A stretch of DNA of 64,000 bases from Geosiphon pyriformis (lineage: Eukaryota; Glomeromycota; Glomeromycetes; Archaeosporales; Geosiphonaceae). The position numbers and the translations under genes were made by a program. Below the pieces are notes generated by a model. It did no database searches and was not told the origin of the DNA. It saw nothing but the letters and a program-made list of their open reading frames with translations. Every line of letters starts with the position of its first letter. Position 1 is the stretch's first letter. Below, piece after piece: positions 22,492 to 33,687 of this stretch. The DNA is taken from contig JAAOMT010000128.1 in NCBI GenBank assembly GCA_016748015.1, positions 1,137,294-1,201,293 on the forward strand, in the 5' to 3' direction.

Positions 22492-24920
22492 ATATGTGCT
22501 GACTTAGTTTTTTTTGTGATCTTTTTTTCTTAATAAGTAAGTTTGTTTGAAAAATAACTATGTGTAATGTCAGAAAAATGAACAATCTGGCTAAACAAAA
22601 TAATATAATCAAGTAGCATATTAATTTTAGCAATTGGGTTTTTATTATTACTAAGACAAAACTGAAGAGACAGACAAAATTTTAAATTAAAAATAAGTTT
22701 CAGAGCATAAAAGTTTTTGTTTCTGGTTTGAACACTGGCTATACAAATGCTAAAATGACTATTATAATAAACAACATTTTGGTTCAGCATGTATACAATG
22801 TTTCTAAAATATTTAGTTGGTTTATTTCAGTTTGTTTGCTGTTTAGCAACAAAATTTCTGTGACAATTTTGGATTTGTATGCTGGTACTTTAGCCAATAT
22901 GCAATTTGATTAGGCCTGTGAAGTAAATTTTTTTATTGTCAAAACAATTAATTTAAGTTCTTATGTTATTTTAGATGAAGATTTTAATAAAAATAGTATA
23001 AAACATAATACAAATTTCAAAAAGTGTATTGAGTTAAGTTTAAACAATTCTTTAGTGAGTGATATAGTTGCAAAAACTTCCATGTAAAGCAATTCAAAGA
23101 GTGTGAAAAGAATTATTAACTATATCTTGGTCAATAATTATCTCTTATTAACAGTAATTAATTATGAAATTCTTAGTGTTTTTGAGTTTTTTGAGTTTAA
23201 TTATTTGGCTGTTGTAATTTTAATTGGCTTGAAAAGTCTTCTGAATAAATGTTTAAATTCAATTCATAAGCAGACAAACAAGGATTGATGAAAATTTGGC
23301 ATTAAAAATACTGATAATTTGAAATAAACTCAGTTTAGGGAGCTTTCATAGGAGTGTATGTCTTGTGTACATAACAAATTTTATGTTGTAAAAGATCTAG
23401 AAAATCTGAATATAATATGGAAGTTTTTAAGATTGACAATGACTGAATTAGTAAACAAGATTTTTTACAAGGTTTGGTTTAAGAATTCTAGTGATTTTAG
23501 GAATAAAAAATCTTCAAGATTCTACTATTTAGAAGTTTTGGTTTTGAAGATTGTAAAGGCATTTTCATCTGAAGACACTTTAAAATTTAATTGTCTTGTA
23601 AAGATTTGGTCAAGCTTGAATGTTGATAACTCTCTTAAATTGTTGTTTTTCATCAGTAGTGAAAAAAAAAGTGTGGAAATTTTTTTGTTTTTATTAAAAG
23701 TCAAAAAAGGGTATTAAGCATTTAAATATTGAGAGTTTAAAGCCATAAAAGTGGCTACAATAAAAAATGTAATTAATAAAAGAATAGAAGACTTCTATAC
23801 AAACAAAGACTATATGATCAGAAGTATTCTGGAAAAGCCTTTTTGAAAAGTGATTTTAGATTATTTGGTGGTTTGAGAAAAGTTGATTTTGAAACCTGAA
23901 GAAATAAAGTGCAAAGTAGATGGAATAATAGAGAATTGAACAAGAAAAAAAAATAGTGTTTAAGATGGTACTGAATTTTTGGTCTTGGCAGTATATGCTT
24001 CTAAATTATGTTAGGAATAGAACTTTCTTTAAAATTATAAAGCAAATCAGTTTAAGTAAATTGATCTTAGTTGTGAAAAAGTTGCTTAATGACAAAACTG
24101 CTGACTTGTCTAGTACTCTGAAAAAGTTGTAAAAACATTGTGGTTCTGAAATCTTGAATTGTTTTTTGGTTCTATTAAATTGTTGTTTAGATATTGATAC
24201 AGTTTTTACTTTATAAAAATAAGCATGGGTTTCTATAATTCCAAAGTCCTATAATTAGAATAGTGTGCTAACCAATACTAGACCTATAGTATTGATTGAG
24301 ACAGCCAAAAAAGGTTTATTAAAGATTTTTTCAGACCAAATATTTTGTGCTTGCAGCAGATCTAGTGCTTTTTAGAATGATAATTTCTTAGTATTAAAGA
24401 GTACTTTAACTCATTTTATAGTGTTTGTAATTGGTTCTATTGTAAAGAATACTTTGAAAAAAAATAAGAAACTTTGGTTAGTTTTACAGAACATGTGTAA
24501 AACTTATAACTTGATTAAATAATATTATTTAAGAAACAGTCTAAAGTACATTAAGATATGTAAATAGTTCATTAGTTTCTTTGACAGTATTTATCAAGAC
24601 AGGATAAACAGAGTGATGACTGACTTTGGTCTTTTAGAAAATTATTGAGTTCATAATAAGCTAAACCAAGATGAAGTTTTTTTACTGCTTCTGTAAAGAA
24701 TTTTTTATAATTCTCTTTTGTGTAAAGTTAAAAGACATGAGTATTTGTGTGATTATTGTATTGACATAAAATTTGTAACCAGAACAAACAGGTTGGAAAA
24801 CATAAGTAGAAAGACTTCTTTTTTTGCAGCTAGTGTTTTTGTTAATGACACAATTTGGATGAAAAATAGCCAAGCTTCAACACAGTATATTTTAAACATT
24901 ACTAGTAAATTTTTTAACAT
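22492..24920 (+). pseudogene. LINE copy 3 ORF2, N-terminal half, broken
   Basis: Endonuclease remnants (about 22560-23260; MCNVRKMNNLAKQNN, LDLYAGTLANMQFD) and the first part of RT (about 23830-24920). The usual GDFN motif appears as EDFNKN near 22975. The RT catalytic box reads FVND at 24838-24849, the first Asp changed to Asn. Coding stops where element B1 begins. Numerous TAA, TAG and TGA codons interrupt it. Confidence 0.82.
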
Positions 24921-25789
24921 TGTTACCGAAGGTTTTTGGTCTCTTTTCTTAAATGTTGGTAATATTGATTTGCTGTGAATTCATGTTCTCAGGAAGTAGT
25001 TGAACCTCCAATAACTGAATTTATCTTCAAATTATCTTCTATAATTTGAACTTGCTGGGCTTATAAGTGGAATGGCCAATTCCATGCCAGTTACTTTATG
25101 TAGTTACATTGTAGTAAACATCAACTCTTTTCCAGGAATTGCTTGTCTGGAAGCTCACTAAAATGTATAGTTACTTTGCTGTGAAAGTCAACTCTTCTAC
25201 AGAAATCTTGTCTGTAGGCTACCCTAATAATTGTAATAAGAAAAGAAAAGGAAAATAAAAGAAATATAAAAGAAATAGAATTTTGTCAAGAGAAACGTTT
25301 TCTATCCAGGCCTGGAGTCACTAACAGTTTATTGAAATTGGTAGCTAATCAATTTCAAAATGTTAGTTGGGTTTTGGGGATTTTCTAAGTGTAATAATTA
25401 AAGAATTTGGTTTTTTGAATTATTTAATATTTATTTCTTTTGTGTGTGTAGGAATGGTTCTAAGTGATAAATCTAAAGTAAGATACATTTTCCAGAAGAG
25501 AAAAGCTCTTCTTTTATACAACTTGTTGTAGTACTAGTCTATAAACTTGCACTTTTTCTTTTTGCTCAAATTTCGGCAAACTAAAGATACATTTTGNNNN
25601 NNNNNNNNNNNNNNNNCTTGATCATCTTACTTTCTGTTATACTAATTAGATTATTTTAATTGAATCGTGATATGTAATAATTGATTAAATAATAAATGAT
25701 AATTTGAAATGATATTAATATACTAATGAATTATAGGAATTATAAGGGTAATTTCATGCTAATTAATAGCTAAAATTCTACTGGTAACA
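24921..25789 (-). repeat. 3' LTR of B1, contains an assembly gap
   Basis: TGTTACCG at the left edge and GGTAACA at the right edge. It is 869 bp against 991 for its partner. The shortfall falls at the 20 N run, where the partner LTR has the motif array. It carries the TATA box at 25511-25518 (minus). The last codons of ORF3 lie inside it. Confidence 0.95.
25597..25616. other. Run of 20 N (assembly gap)
   Basis: Comparison with the 5' LTR of B1 (between about 34365 and 34505) indicates that about 140 bp are missing here. The lost sequence is the phased motif array, so the assembler probably failed in the repeat. Confidence 0.95.
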
Positions 25790-26456
25790 TAATTTCTTCC
25801 TCAAAACTGAGCTCTGTCGAAGTCCAAGCACTATCTGTAATATTGAGATAGTGATCTAAAATAATTGAAGTAATCTGGTCTGAAAATTGTTGAAATTTCA
25901 GTTCTGTGAGTTTGTCAATGTATTGGACTTTCATTGGTTGCAGTATTGGATTTTGTAGAACATTTTCACAAGTATTTAACAAGTTATAGAGTCTAAGAGC
26001 TGCTCTAAGTCTGTAGCGAGTGTTTGTTGATCCAGCTGCTGTTTTGAATTCATTGTGAATTTGTTTTTGTATAACTTCAGGAGTGAGATTTGTTGCTTCA
26101 AGTTCCAGTTTTCATTCATAAAGTGTTTTTCCAATTTGAAAGTATTTATAGATAGGAGTGTGTTCATTGTTCTGTTCATTAAGAAGTAGTAGAAGTTTTT
26201 GTTGCATTATAGCATTTGGTAGAATGTCAATAGGGGCAATTAAAAGATTTTCTTCTAGTGTTTGCTTCAAAAGTCTTGGTAATCTATTTTCAAAGTGACT
26301 TCTTGTTTTTCTTCTATAGGGGTGATAGTTCTGTAAATGATTTGCTACTGGGGCTGTGGTTTCTTTCTGAATGTAATTAATTTGACTTTCATTAATTGTT
26401 ACAAGGCTAACATTAATTTTTGGGATATTTGTTGAATATTTCGGGGAATAATCATG
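25770..26456 (-). pseudogene. B1 third ORF (ORF3B), unknown function, broken
   Basis: Starts with ATG at 26456 (MIIPRNIQQIS, then KLMLAL), 141 bases after the end of integrase. It aligns along its length with the intact ORF3 of B2 (43814-44533): YKYFQIGKTLYE, EFKTAAGSTN, RAALRLYNLLNTCENVLQ, LTELKFQQFSDQITSIILD. A deletion after LMLAL near 26395 and stops near 26118 and 25976 break it. The end (MLPVEF, TAG at 25770) is encoded by the LTR, so coding runs through the polypurine tract. Function unknown. Confidence 0.78.
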
Positions 26457-26597
26457 ATAAAATTGATTAATTATGAAAAGAGAAAATAAAAAAAATTATT
26501 TTTGGATATGGGGTTTTTATTTGTTTTTGGGTTTGAGTGTTTTGTAATTATTTACTATTTTTGTTTTTGTGTTTTTATTAGAGAATTATTGTAAAAT

Positions 26598-27983
26598 TTA
26601 AGTGTTCAAGTTTGGTTGTTGTTTTATTATAATTATTGGTTCTAAATTTCGGGAAATATCTTCAGAATTAATTAAAGAGGAATGTGTACCAATTTGTGGA
26701 ATTAATGATTCAGGATTGTTTCTGGAATGATAATGTTTCAATCTGTCTCTATGTGCAACTTTTGCTAATATTTTGTCATCAAGTCTTAACTTATATGATT
26801 CATTGCCTAGAATTTCGTGAATATAAAATGGTCCATCCCATTTGTTTTCAAATTTCTCACTCCATTGTTTTTCAGCCTTAGTTCTGTGTAAGAGAACTTT
26901 ATTTCCAACTTTAAATTCATTGGTAATAAGTGGTAATTTGTTGTTATGTCTTTTTTTTTGTTGAGCTTGGGAATGTTCAATATGAGTTGCTGCTATTCTT
27001 CTTTTTTCTTCCAGTGTACTAAAAAAAGTGTAGGCTCTTCTTTGAAGTGTTTCTTGAAAGTTTTCTTCATTGATTGGTTGCACTGGGTATGTTTCCACTG
27101 TGAAATTAATTGGTAATGTTGCTGCCCTTCCATAAGTAAGATCAAATGGTGTGTGTTTCATAGTATCTTGTTTTAGTATTCTGTATGCTAGTAAAACTGA
27201 TGGAATAAAGATATCCCATTCCTGTTCAAAGTCTGTTGAGACTTTGGCTAGAGATTCACACAATGTTCTGTTGAAATGTTCTACAAATCCATTTGTTTGA
27301 AGGTGATAAGATGATGATAGAGGTCTTTTGACATTGAACCATTCACAAATTTCTTGTATCAAGTTGTTCACAAAATGTGTTCTTTGATCAGATAAGAGTT
27401 CAATTGGGCATCTATGTCTACAGATAATGTCTTCATAGATGAAATTTGCTACTGATTTTGCATCTGCTCTTTGGATGACTCTAGCTTCAGGCCATTTGGT
27501 AAGATAATCCACTACAACTGCAATATAACAATTTTCTTGGGTTGTGATAGGTAATGGTCCGACTAAATCAATTTCAACTCTGTCAAAAGGTTGTCCAATT
27601 TTGATTGGATTTAAAGGTTCTGTGGGGCAAGTTCCTCCTCTTCTTTGACAATTATCACAAGATTCTACATATTGTCAAATGTCTTTTTACATGTGAGACC
27701 AAAAATAATGTTCAAGGGTTCTTTGAATTGTTCCCTCTTTTCCCAAGTGTGCTGAAGATGGATCTGTATGCATGTTGTATAAAATTGTTTCTTTTTTATT
27801 CTCTTGTACTAATCTGAGTGGCTGGTTTGGTTTTCTGTGATTTTTATAATAGATTTTGTTCTGATGTATGAAATATTGTTTTGATTGGTGTTGTAAGCAG
27901 TGTTTTTCACTTGGAGACCAGTTTTCTGGTATGGTAAGAGTCTCCAAATAATTTTTAAGATTGTTGTAGTTTCTGGGATCCAT
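26598..27983 (-). pseudogene. B1 pol: integrase, broken
   Basis: One frame from MDPRNYNNLKNYLE to the end, interrupted by stops near 27686 and 27672. Zinc module: H-x6-H in MHTDPSSAH and C-x2-C in CDNCQ. The catalytic core has Asp in EIDLVGPL (near 27560), Asp in LSDQRTHF and Glu in FVEHFNRTL. The C-terminal GPY/F-type domain is WDGPFYIHEILGNESYKL. The stretch from 27625 down to 26598 is open with no stop, the longest intact integrase stretch here. The stops separate the zinc module from the core. Confidence 0.92.
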
Positions 27984-29716
27984 TCTTGTTTGGTTATTTT
28001 TGTTGGTAAGTTGGTAAGTTGTGGTGGAATTGTTGTTGGTATTAATCTTGTCTCATTCTTAAAAAGCTATCAACATTGGTATGTAGTTTTCCTGGTTTGT
28101 GATGTACAATATATCTGTAGTCTGCTAGGAAGTCATTCCATTAAGACTGTTTGGCACTTTGTTTAGTTTTCTTTTTATTGAGCCATTTGAGGCCAATGTT
28201 GTCCGTTATTATGTCAAATTCTTTTCCATTCTTCAGATATTGTTGAAAATGTTTAAGAGCCCAAATAACTGCAGCAGCTTCTAATTCAGTTGAGTCATAT
28301 TTGAGTTCTGTTGGCTTGAGTGTTCTGCTGGCATAGGCAATAACTTGTTCTTGGCCATTTTCATCCAATTGTGATAAGATGGCACCAAATGCTATATGTG
28401 AAGCATCAGTGGCTAATTGGAATCGTTTGTTGAAGTCTGGATAAGCAAGAACTGGGGCTGTTGTCAATTTTGTTTTGAGAATTTCAAAAGCTTTTTGTTG
28501 TTCTTCAGTCCATTTGTATGGTACATTTTTGTTGGTAAGATAATTGAGTGGTTTGGCAATTTCTGAAAATCCTTTTATGAATTTTCGATAGTAAGAGGCT
28601 AATTCCACAAATCCTCTTAGTTCTGTAGTATTTCTGGGGGTTTGAAAGTTTTTGAGCACTGATTGTTTCTGGATTTGGTTTGATTCTATCTTTACTAACT
28701 ATGTGTCCAAAAAAGATCAAGCTTGTTTTTCCAAAGTGACATTTCTCAATATTTAACTTTAATTCTGCTTTCTGTAATCGTTGAAAAACTTCTCACAGGT
28801 GAATGAGATGGGCTTCAAAGCTTGGTGAGTATACATCAGTATTATCAAGATAAACAACTACTGATTGCCACAAGAGCCCTTCATAAACAACATCCATGAG
28901 TCACTGAAATGTTGCTGGTGCATTGCAGAGTCTAAAAAGCATAATATTAAACTCATAATTTCCTTCTTGAGTGGTGAATGCTGTTTTGGGTCTATCTTTT
29001 GGGTCCATTTCGACTTGCCAGTATCCACTTTCCAGGTCTAAAGTTGAAAAGAACTTGGCTTTTCCTAGAGCATCTAGCATGTCATCAATTCTTGGAAAAG
29101 GGTAGGCATCTCCAATTGTAACACTATTCAGTTGTTTATAATCAACACAGAATCTGATTTTTCCGTTTTTTTTTTTAACTAAAACTACTGATAAGGCCCA
29201 AGGACTTCTTGATGATTGAATCAATCTATTATTGAGCATTTTTTGGACCTCTTCTTTGATGAATTGGTGGCTGGCAGGTGGCACTTGATAAGCTTGTTGA
29301 TGTTTTGGTAGAGCATCTTCTGTATGAATCTGATGTTGAACAATGTCTGTTTTTCTCAAGTCATTGTTGTCTTTTGCAAATATATCTGCAAATTCAGCTA
29401 TCAATTGTTTCAATTGTTTTTGTTGTTGAGGTTCTAAGGAATCCATATTGATTCGAGAGAGTTTTTCTTTCAACAAGTGGTAGTTTTCAGTAGTGGGAAT
29501 GATTTTTGGATTTGGGAGTAGAGTGTGCTTTACAATTTCGATGAAATTAGAGACAATTTGAGGGTTTTTATCTTGAAAGATATTGCTGTGTATGATTCCA
29601 ATTTCTAATTTGTTTAATAAAACAATAGGGTAATTATTGGGGTTGTAGAATATAACTCGAAATTTTTTCATTCCTTTGGGAATATAAACGTTTGGAATTG
29701 ATATTTCATGCTTCAA
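27984..29716 (-). pseudogene. B1 pol: reverse transcriptase and RNase H, broken
   Basis: RT begins with a long open stretch (29716-28901) including SVVLVKKKNGKIRFCVDYKQ, FSTLDLESGYWQVEMDPKD and FNIMLFRLCNAPATFQ. The catalytic box reads YLDN (28841-28852), second Asp to Asn. The frame shifts near 28670. RNase H (about 28500-28000) has LATDASHIAFGAILSQ and TELEAAAVIWALKHF. A further shift separates it from integrase. The region before RT (YIPKGMKKFRVIFYNPNNYP) is a beta-rich linker conserved in B2. Confidence 0.92.
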
Positions 29717-29868
29717 ACAGATTTGTTCATTGGATTCAAAAATTTGTTGTGTAGTGGTGGGTTTTGAGCAAGTGTAAATTTCATGATGTTCTCCAAAAGG
29801 TGAAATGGTAATTGGCTGAGGAAGTTGAAGAATCTGGTAAGATTCATTTTGTGTATTAAGAACTATGT

Positions 29869-31767
29869 TTACTGGGACTGTAAATCGTCCAGTTGAACCA
29901 AAACCTTGAATTCCTCTTTTACTTTTCCCAATTGTTCTCTGTTGTTTACTGATTGTAAACCCGAAATGTTGATTAAGGGTAAGTAAATTGCTTGAGCAAT
30001 TTTTTCAGCATGTTTAATTTTGAATGGTTTGTCTGTCTTATTCTGTAACATGATAATAATGTCTCCAGTGTATCCTGTATCTATAACTCCTCCTCTAATA
30101 TTGATTCCTTTGCTTGCCAATGATGATCTGGAGGCAATTTGAACCATTGCTCCTGGTGGAATTTCAAGAGCAATTTTGAGATTGATTTTTGTCAAAAACT
30201 TTGGTTGGAGAATCAAAGTATCTTTTCCTGGGTATCTTAGGTCATATCCAGCATCAATTTCGTGTGCTTTTTCTGGTCTGATTCCTTGGCCATGGTTGTC
30301 AAAATATTTAAGTTGTAGAGGTGGTTGCTTTTCAAGAAGATAGATGGGAGTGGTTGGTAGTTCTTCTACTAGTTCAGATACTCCAAATTCGATTTTATTT
30401 TCATCATTCCCATCTGACAGAGGAATGCTAAGAGCATAACATTCTAAACACCATTGGTCATCACAAGGCATAACACATTCTTCACACAATTGAATGTTTA
30501 TTTGCTCTAATCGTTGAATTTGAGTTTTTTTGGTCAGATATATATGGCTTGCAATTTGGTGGTAGGTTTCTACTTCATCTTCATAATCAAATCCAGCTAA
30601 TTCCATGGTATACTCAATATATTCAGCTTCTTTTATTTGGTAGACATCTTCTTGGGTGGCTCCATTGATCAATGCCATTGCTAAGTCAAAAATCATTTCA
30701 GCATCATAAGGGTAGTGATAAAGTTTATTGAGAGCACTATTGTATGCTGCATTAAATGGTGTTCTTCTTCTGATTTTTTCCAAAATTGATAGAGCATATT
30801 GACAGGTTTGATCACATACTCCTTCTCTCATTGCTACATCAATCTAATTGTATTCTTCTGGTAGCATTTCTCCACATGTAAGGCAAGGTATGTTGTCCCA
30901 TTTTCTACTTCTTTTTGGAGATCCAAATCGTTTTCTATGGCATGCTTTGCAAAAGTAACAGGTACGAGTTTCATATTCCTCTTTTGGAGAAATACATGCT
31001 CCCATTGATGAAAGTTTTTTGTTGCAATCTTTGCATTTGAGTGGAATATAGAATGGTTGTTTCCATGGTTCTGATGTAGAATATCTAACTTTCTTCCATC
31101 CCCTTGATTCTTCAAAAATCTCTTGTTTGGTTTCTTCAGCCCAATTGGATGTTAATCCAAGAGCCATGTAGGTTTCAGTAAGTGGCATTTCTTTCTCCTC
31201 TTCAAATTCAAATACTGGAGCTTTTTCTGATTGTTTGTTAAAGGTACCATAGGTTGCAGGTACTATGGTATATTGTCCTTGGTATGAGATTTTAAGTTCT
31301 TGAGTTTCCTAGTTCAGGTTTGCATTGGCCTTGAAAAGCCAATCATTTCTGACTAGAGCTTGGTATTGGGGTGCATCCATAACAAGAACTTTAATTGGAA
31401 TGGTGATTCTATCAATTGAAAAAGGGAAATCATCAATTTTTCCTACTGGAGTCTTCTTCATACTATCAGCTGTGACAATAACTGTTTGAGCTAGTCTGTC
31501 TATGTTTTGTTTGAGTTGTTGCATCAGCTGGTAAGTAATAATACTTCCAGCTGATCCACTATCTAAGATTAAGCAAATGGGTTTTCTTTCCACTATAGCT
31601 TTTATGTACATGGCAGTAATTGCTTTCTGTTCATTGACTGTTGCATTACTAAGCAGAAATGATGATTCATTTGCTTCAAATTCAAATGGAAATATATCTG
31701 ACAGATTAGCATTTTGGGCAATTTGAGCTGGTAGGATGGTGTGGTTGGAAGAATTTAATCTTAGCAC
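29869..31767 (-). pseudogene. B1 pol: aspartic protease, Cys-rich module and dUTPase
   Basis: One frame with three stops. Protease (about 31767-31309): LILDSGSAGS carries the D-S-G catalytic triplet. Cys-rich cluster 1 (about 31040-30860): CKDCNKKLSS, then CYFCKAC and IPCLTCGEMLP. A helical stretch (about 30830-30500) leads to cluster 2, CEECVMPCDDQWCLEC (30486-30439). Trimeric dUTPase follows: motif 1 DAGYDL, motif 2 MVQIASRSSLAS, motif 3 GVIDTGYTGDI, motif 4 KIAQAIYLPL. Motif 5 is lost because one base is missing near 29920 compared with B2. The enzyme would hydrolyse dUTP to dUMP during cDNA synthesis. Confidence 0.92.
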
Positions 31768-33642
31768 TGTAACTTTATCTTCAGAAAGTGCAGTTTGTTG
31801 AAAATCCGATTCTTCTGGTATTGTAAGATAACTGGGTTGAGTGTGATAGTGATTGGGTCTTTGCTGACCCGAATTTCAGGGAACCAACTGGTTATTTGGA
31901 TTGATTCTGTTGTGGTTATTCTGCAATTGATTTTGGGGTGTGAATTGGTTATGTTGAACCAATCTTCTTGCTGGTACTTGATATTGTTGAGTGAGTGGTG
32001 TCTAATATGGCTGAATTGGTAAAGGTTGCTGATATTGTTGCTGCATTAATTGTGGAGCTGGTGGATAGTAACTGTTTTGATTTTGTGGTCTTGGTGAATA
32101 ATAGGTTGGTGGTGGAGATTGGTAATAAGATTGTTGTGGTGAAGAGTAATGTTGATTACTCCTGTTTTGTTGGTCTCTTTGTAATTTCCTATGATCTTGT
32201 TTCCAGTGTTCTAGAATTCCACAATAATGACAATTTTTAGATTGGTTGTTGAATGGTAATCCAAAATTGTTTTGGTTGTGTTGTTGTGGTGATTGATATT
32301 TTTGTGGTTGTTGCTGCTGTTATTGTTGGTTTGTAAAATAGCTTTCAACTTTCTTTGTGAGTTGGTCTATCTTTTTTTCAGCTGCTGAGCTGGTTTCTCC
32401 AATTGCAAGATTTACAAGCTTGGTGTGATTTGCTTCTTCCATTGCCATTTCATAGTTCTTTGCATGTCTAATAGCAGTTGTTAAGTCTGTTGGAGCATGT
32501 GGACAGACTTTTTTAATCAGTTTGTCTTTTAATCCTCCTATAAACTGATCCAGAATTTGAGCATCAGAATAGTAGTCATTGGTTTCCAATTGTCAGATTT
32601 GTCTAAAAAGTTTGTTAAATCTTCCAAGATAGGTCATAACAGATTCAGATGTTTCTTGTTTGATATTGCAAAAGCGGTTTCTGAGAGTGATAGAGGTATT
32701 GTTGTCAGTGAATTGTTGTAGAAAAGCATTTTTAAATACTTGCCAGTTTTCAAATGGTTCTTCTAAATTCTTAAACCATTTTCTTGCTGTCCTTTGGAGA
32801 AAGTAGGGAATTGCTTTGAGCATTCTTGCTGCAATCCAACCATTTGCATCTCCTGCTTTTTGAACTTTGTTAAGCCATTCTTGAGAACTGGTATCATTGT
32901 CTTCACCAGTGAATTCTGAGATTTTTGCAATGTAAGCAGTTGCCATTTCTTCTGGTTCTGATTTAGTTTCTTCACTTTCCAAGCTTTTTGAGTGATTAGT
33001 TTCGTTTTCCTGTAAGTAATCAATAATATTGGCACTTGTTGATATTGGTTCTTGCTGTTAAGTAGGATTTCTAGATGACTGAAAATTTTTTGGTCTGGAG
33101 AAACGGCTAAGTGGTGAACTTGGTATTTGTGGTTGAACAAGTGAAATTGGAAATGGTGTAATAGAAAATGGTAATTTGACACTGGTTCCTTGTTCAAGTG
33201 TTTGCAAGTATTTGGCAGTTGTCTTTTGTAGTGTTGGAGTGTTTGGAGTGGTTCTTGAGTATTGCTTCAATCTTTGTTTGTCTTTGTTGCTTGTTTTTGT
33301 CTCTGATTCAAAGTCAAAAGAGTATTTAGACTGTACTGGGTATTTTTCTTCACAATACTCAATAATGTTAAAATTAAGTTCTTGGAAGTAGGTAGCAAGT
33401 GTTTCACTGTTCAGGTCTTCTGTTCCCAATTGTGAATAGTGTACTAAATTATTGTAGAGGTTGCTTCTAACTTCTGAAATATTGTAGTTTCCAAAAAGAT
33501 AATTGTTGATGCAGTTTTTAATGTATTGGTATACTGATTTTTTTACAACTTCAATTCCGTCTGGAATGTTGAATCTTTGCTTGCAGTGGGTGTAAATTGA
33601 CTGGTAATACTCTAGAGTTGCTGTGTCTGGTGTGGTTGCCAC
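31768..33642 (-). pseudogene. B1 Gag, broken
   Basis: Begins at GTG 33642-33640; no in-frame ATG precedes it before a stop. N-terminal domain (33642-33060) is helical (LEYYQSIYTHCKQRF), then a Gln/Pro/Ser linker. The capsid-like part (about 32950-32330) has EWLNKVQKAGDANGW, ARKWFKNLEEPFENW and SVMTYLGRFNKLFRQ, typical of Ty3 Gag. A CCHC knuckle near 32245-32200 reads CHYCGILEHWKQDH, with the last Cys replaced by His. A Gln/Pro/Tyr-rich tail leads into protease in the same frame. Stops at 33058, 32590 and 32320 are single. Confidence 0.88.
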
Positions 33643-33667
33643 TTTGAATTTGTTGTTGCTGTATTAT

Positions 33668-33685
33668 TTCCATAGGAGAACACCA
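33668..33685 (-). other. Primer binding site of B1
   Basis: Two bases after the 5' LTR, minus strand, TGGTGTTCTCCTATGGAA. TGG matches the CCA end of a tRNA. B2 has TGGTGCTCTCCCATGGAA and A1 TGGTGCTTCCTGTGAGGT at the same place. Confidence 0.7.
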
Positions 33686-33687
33686 AA

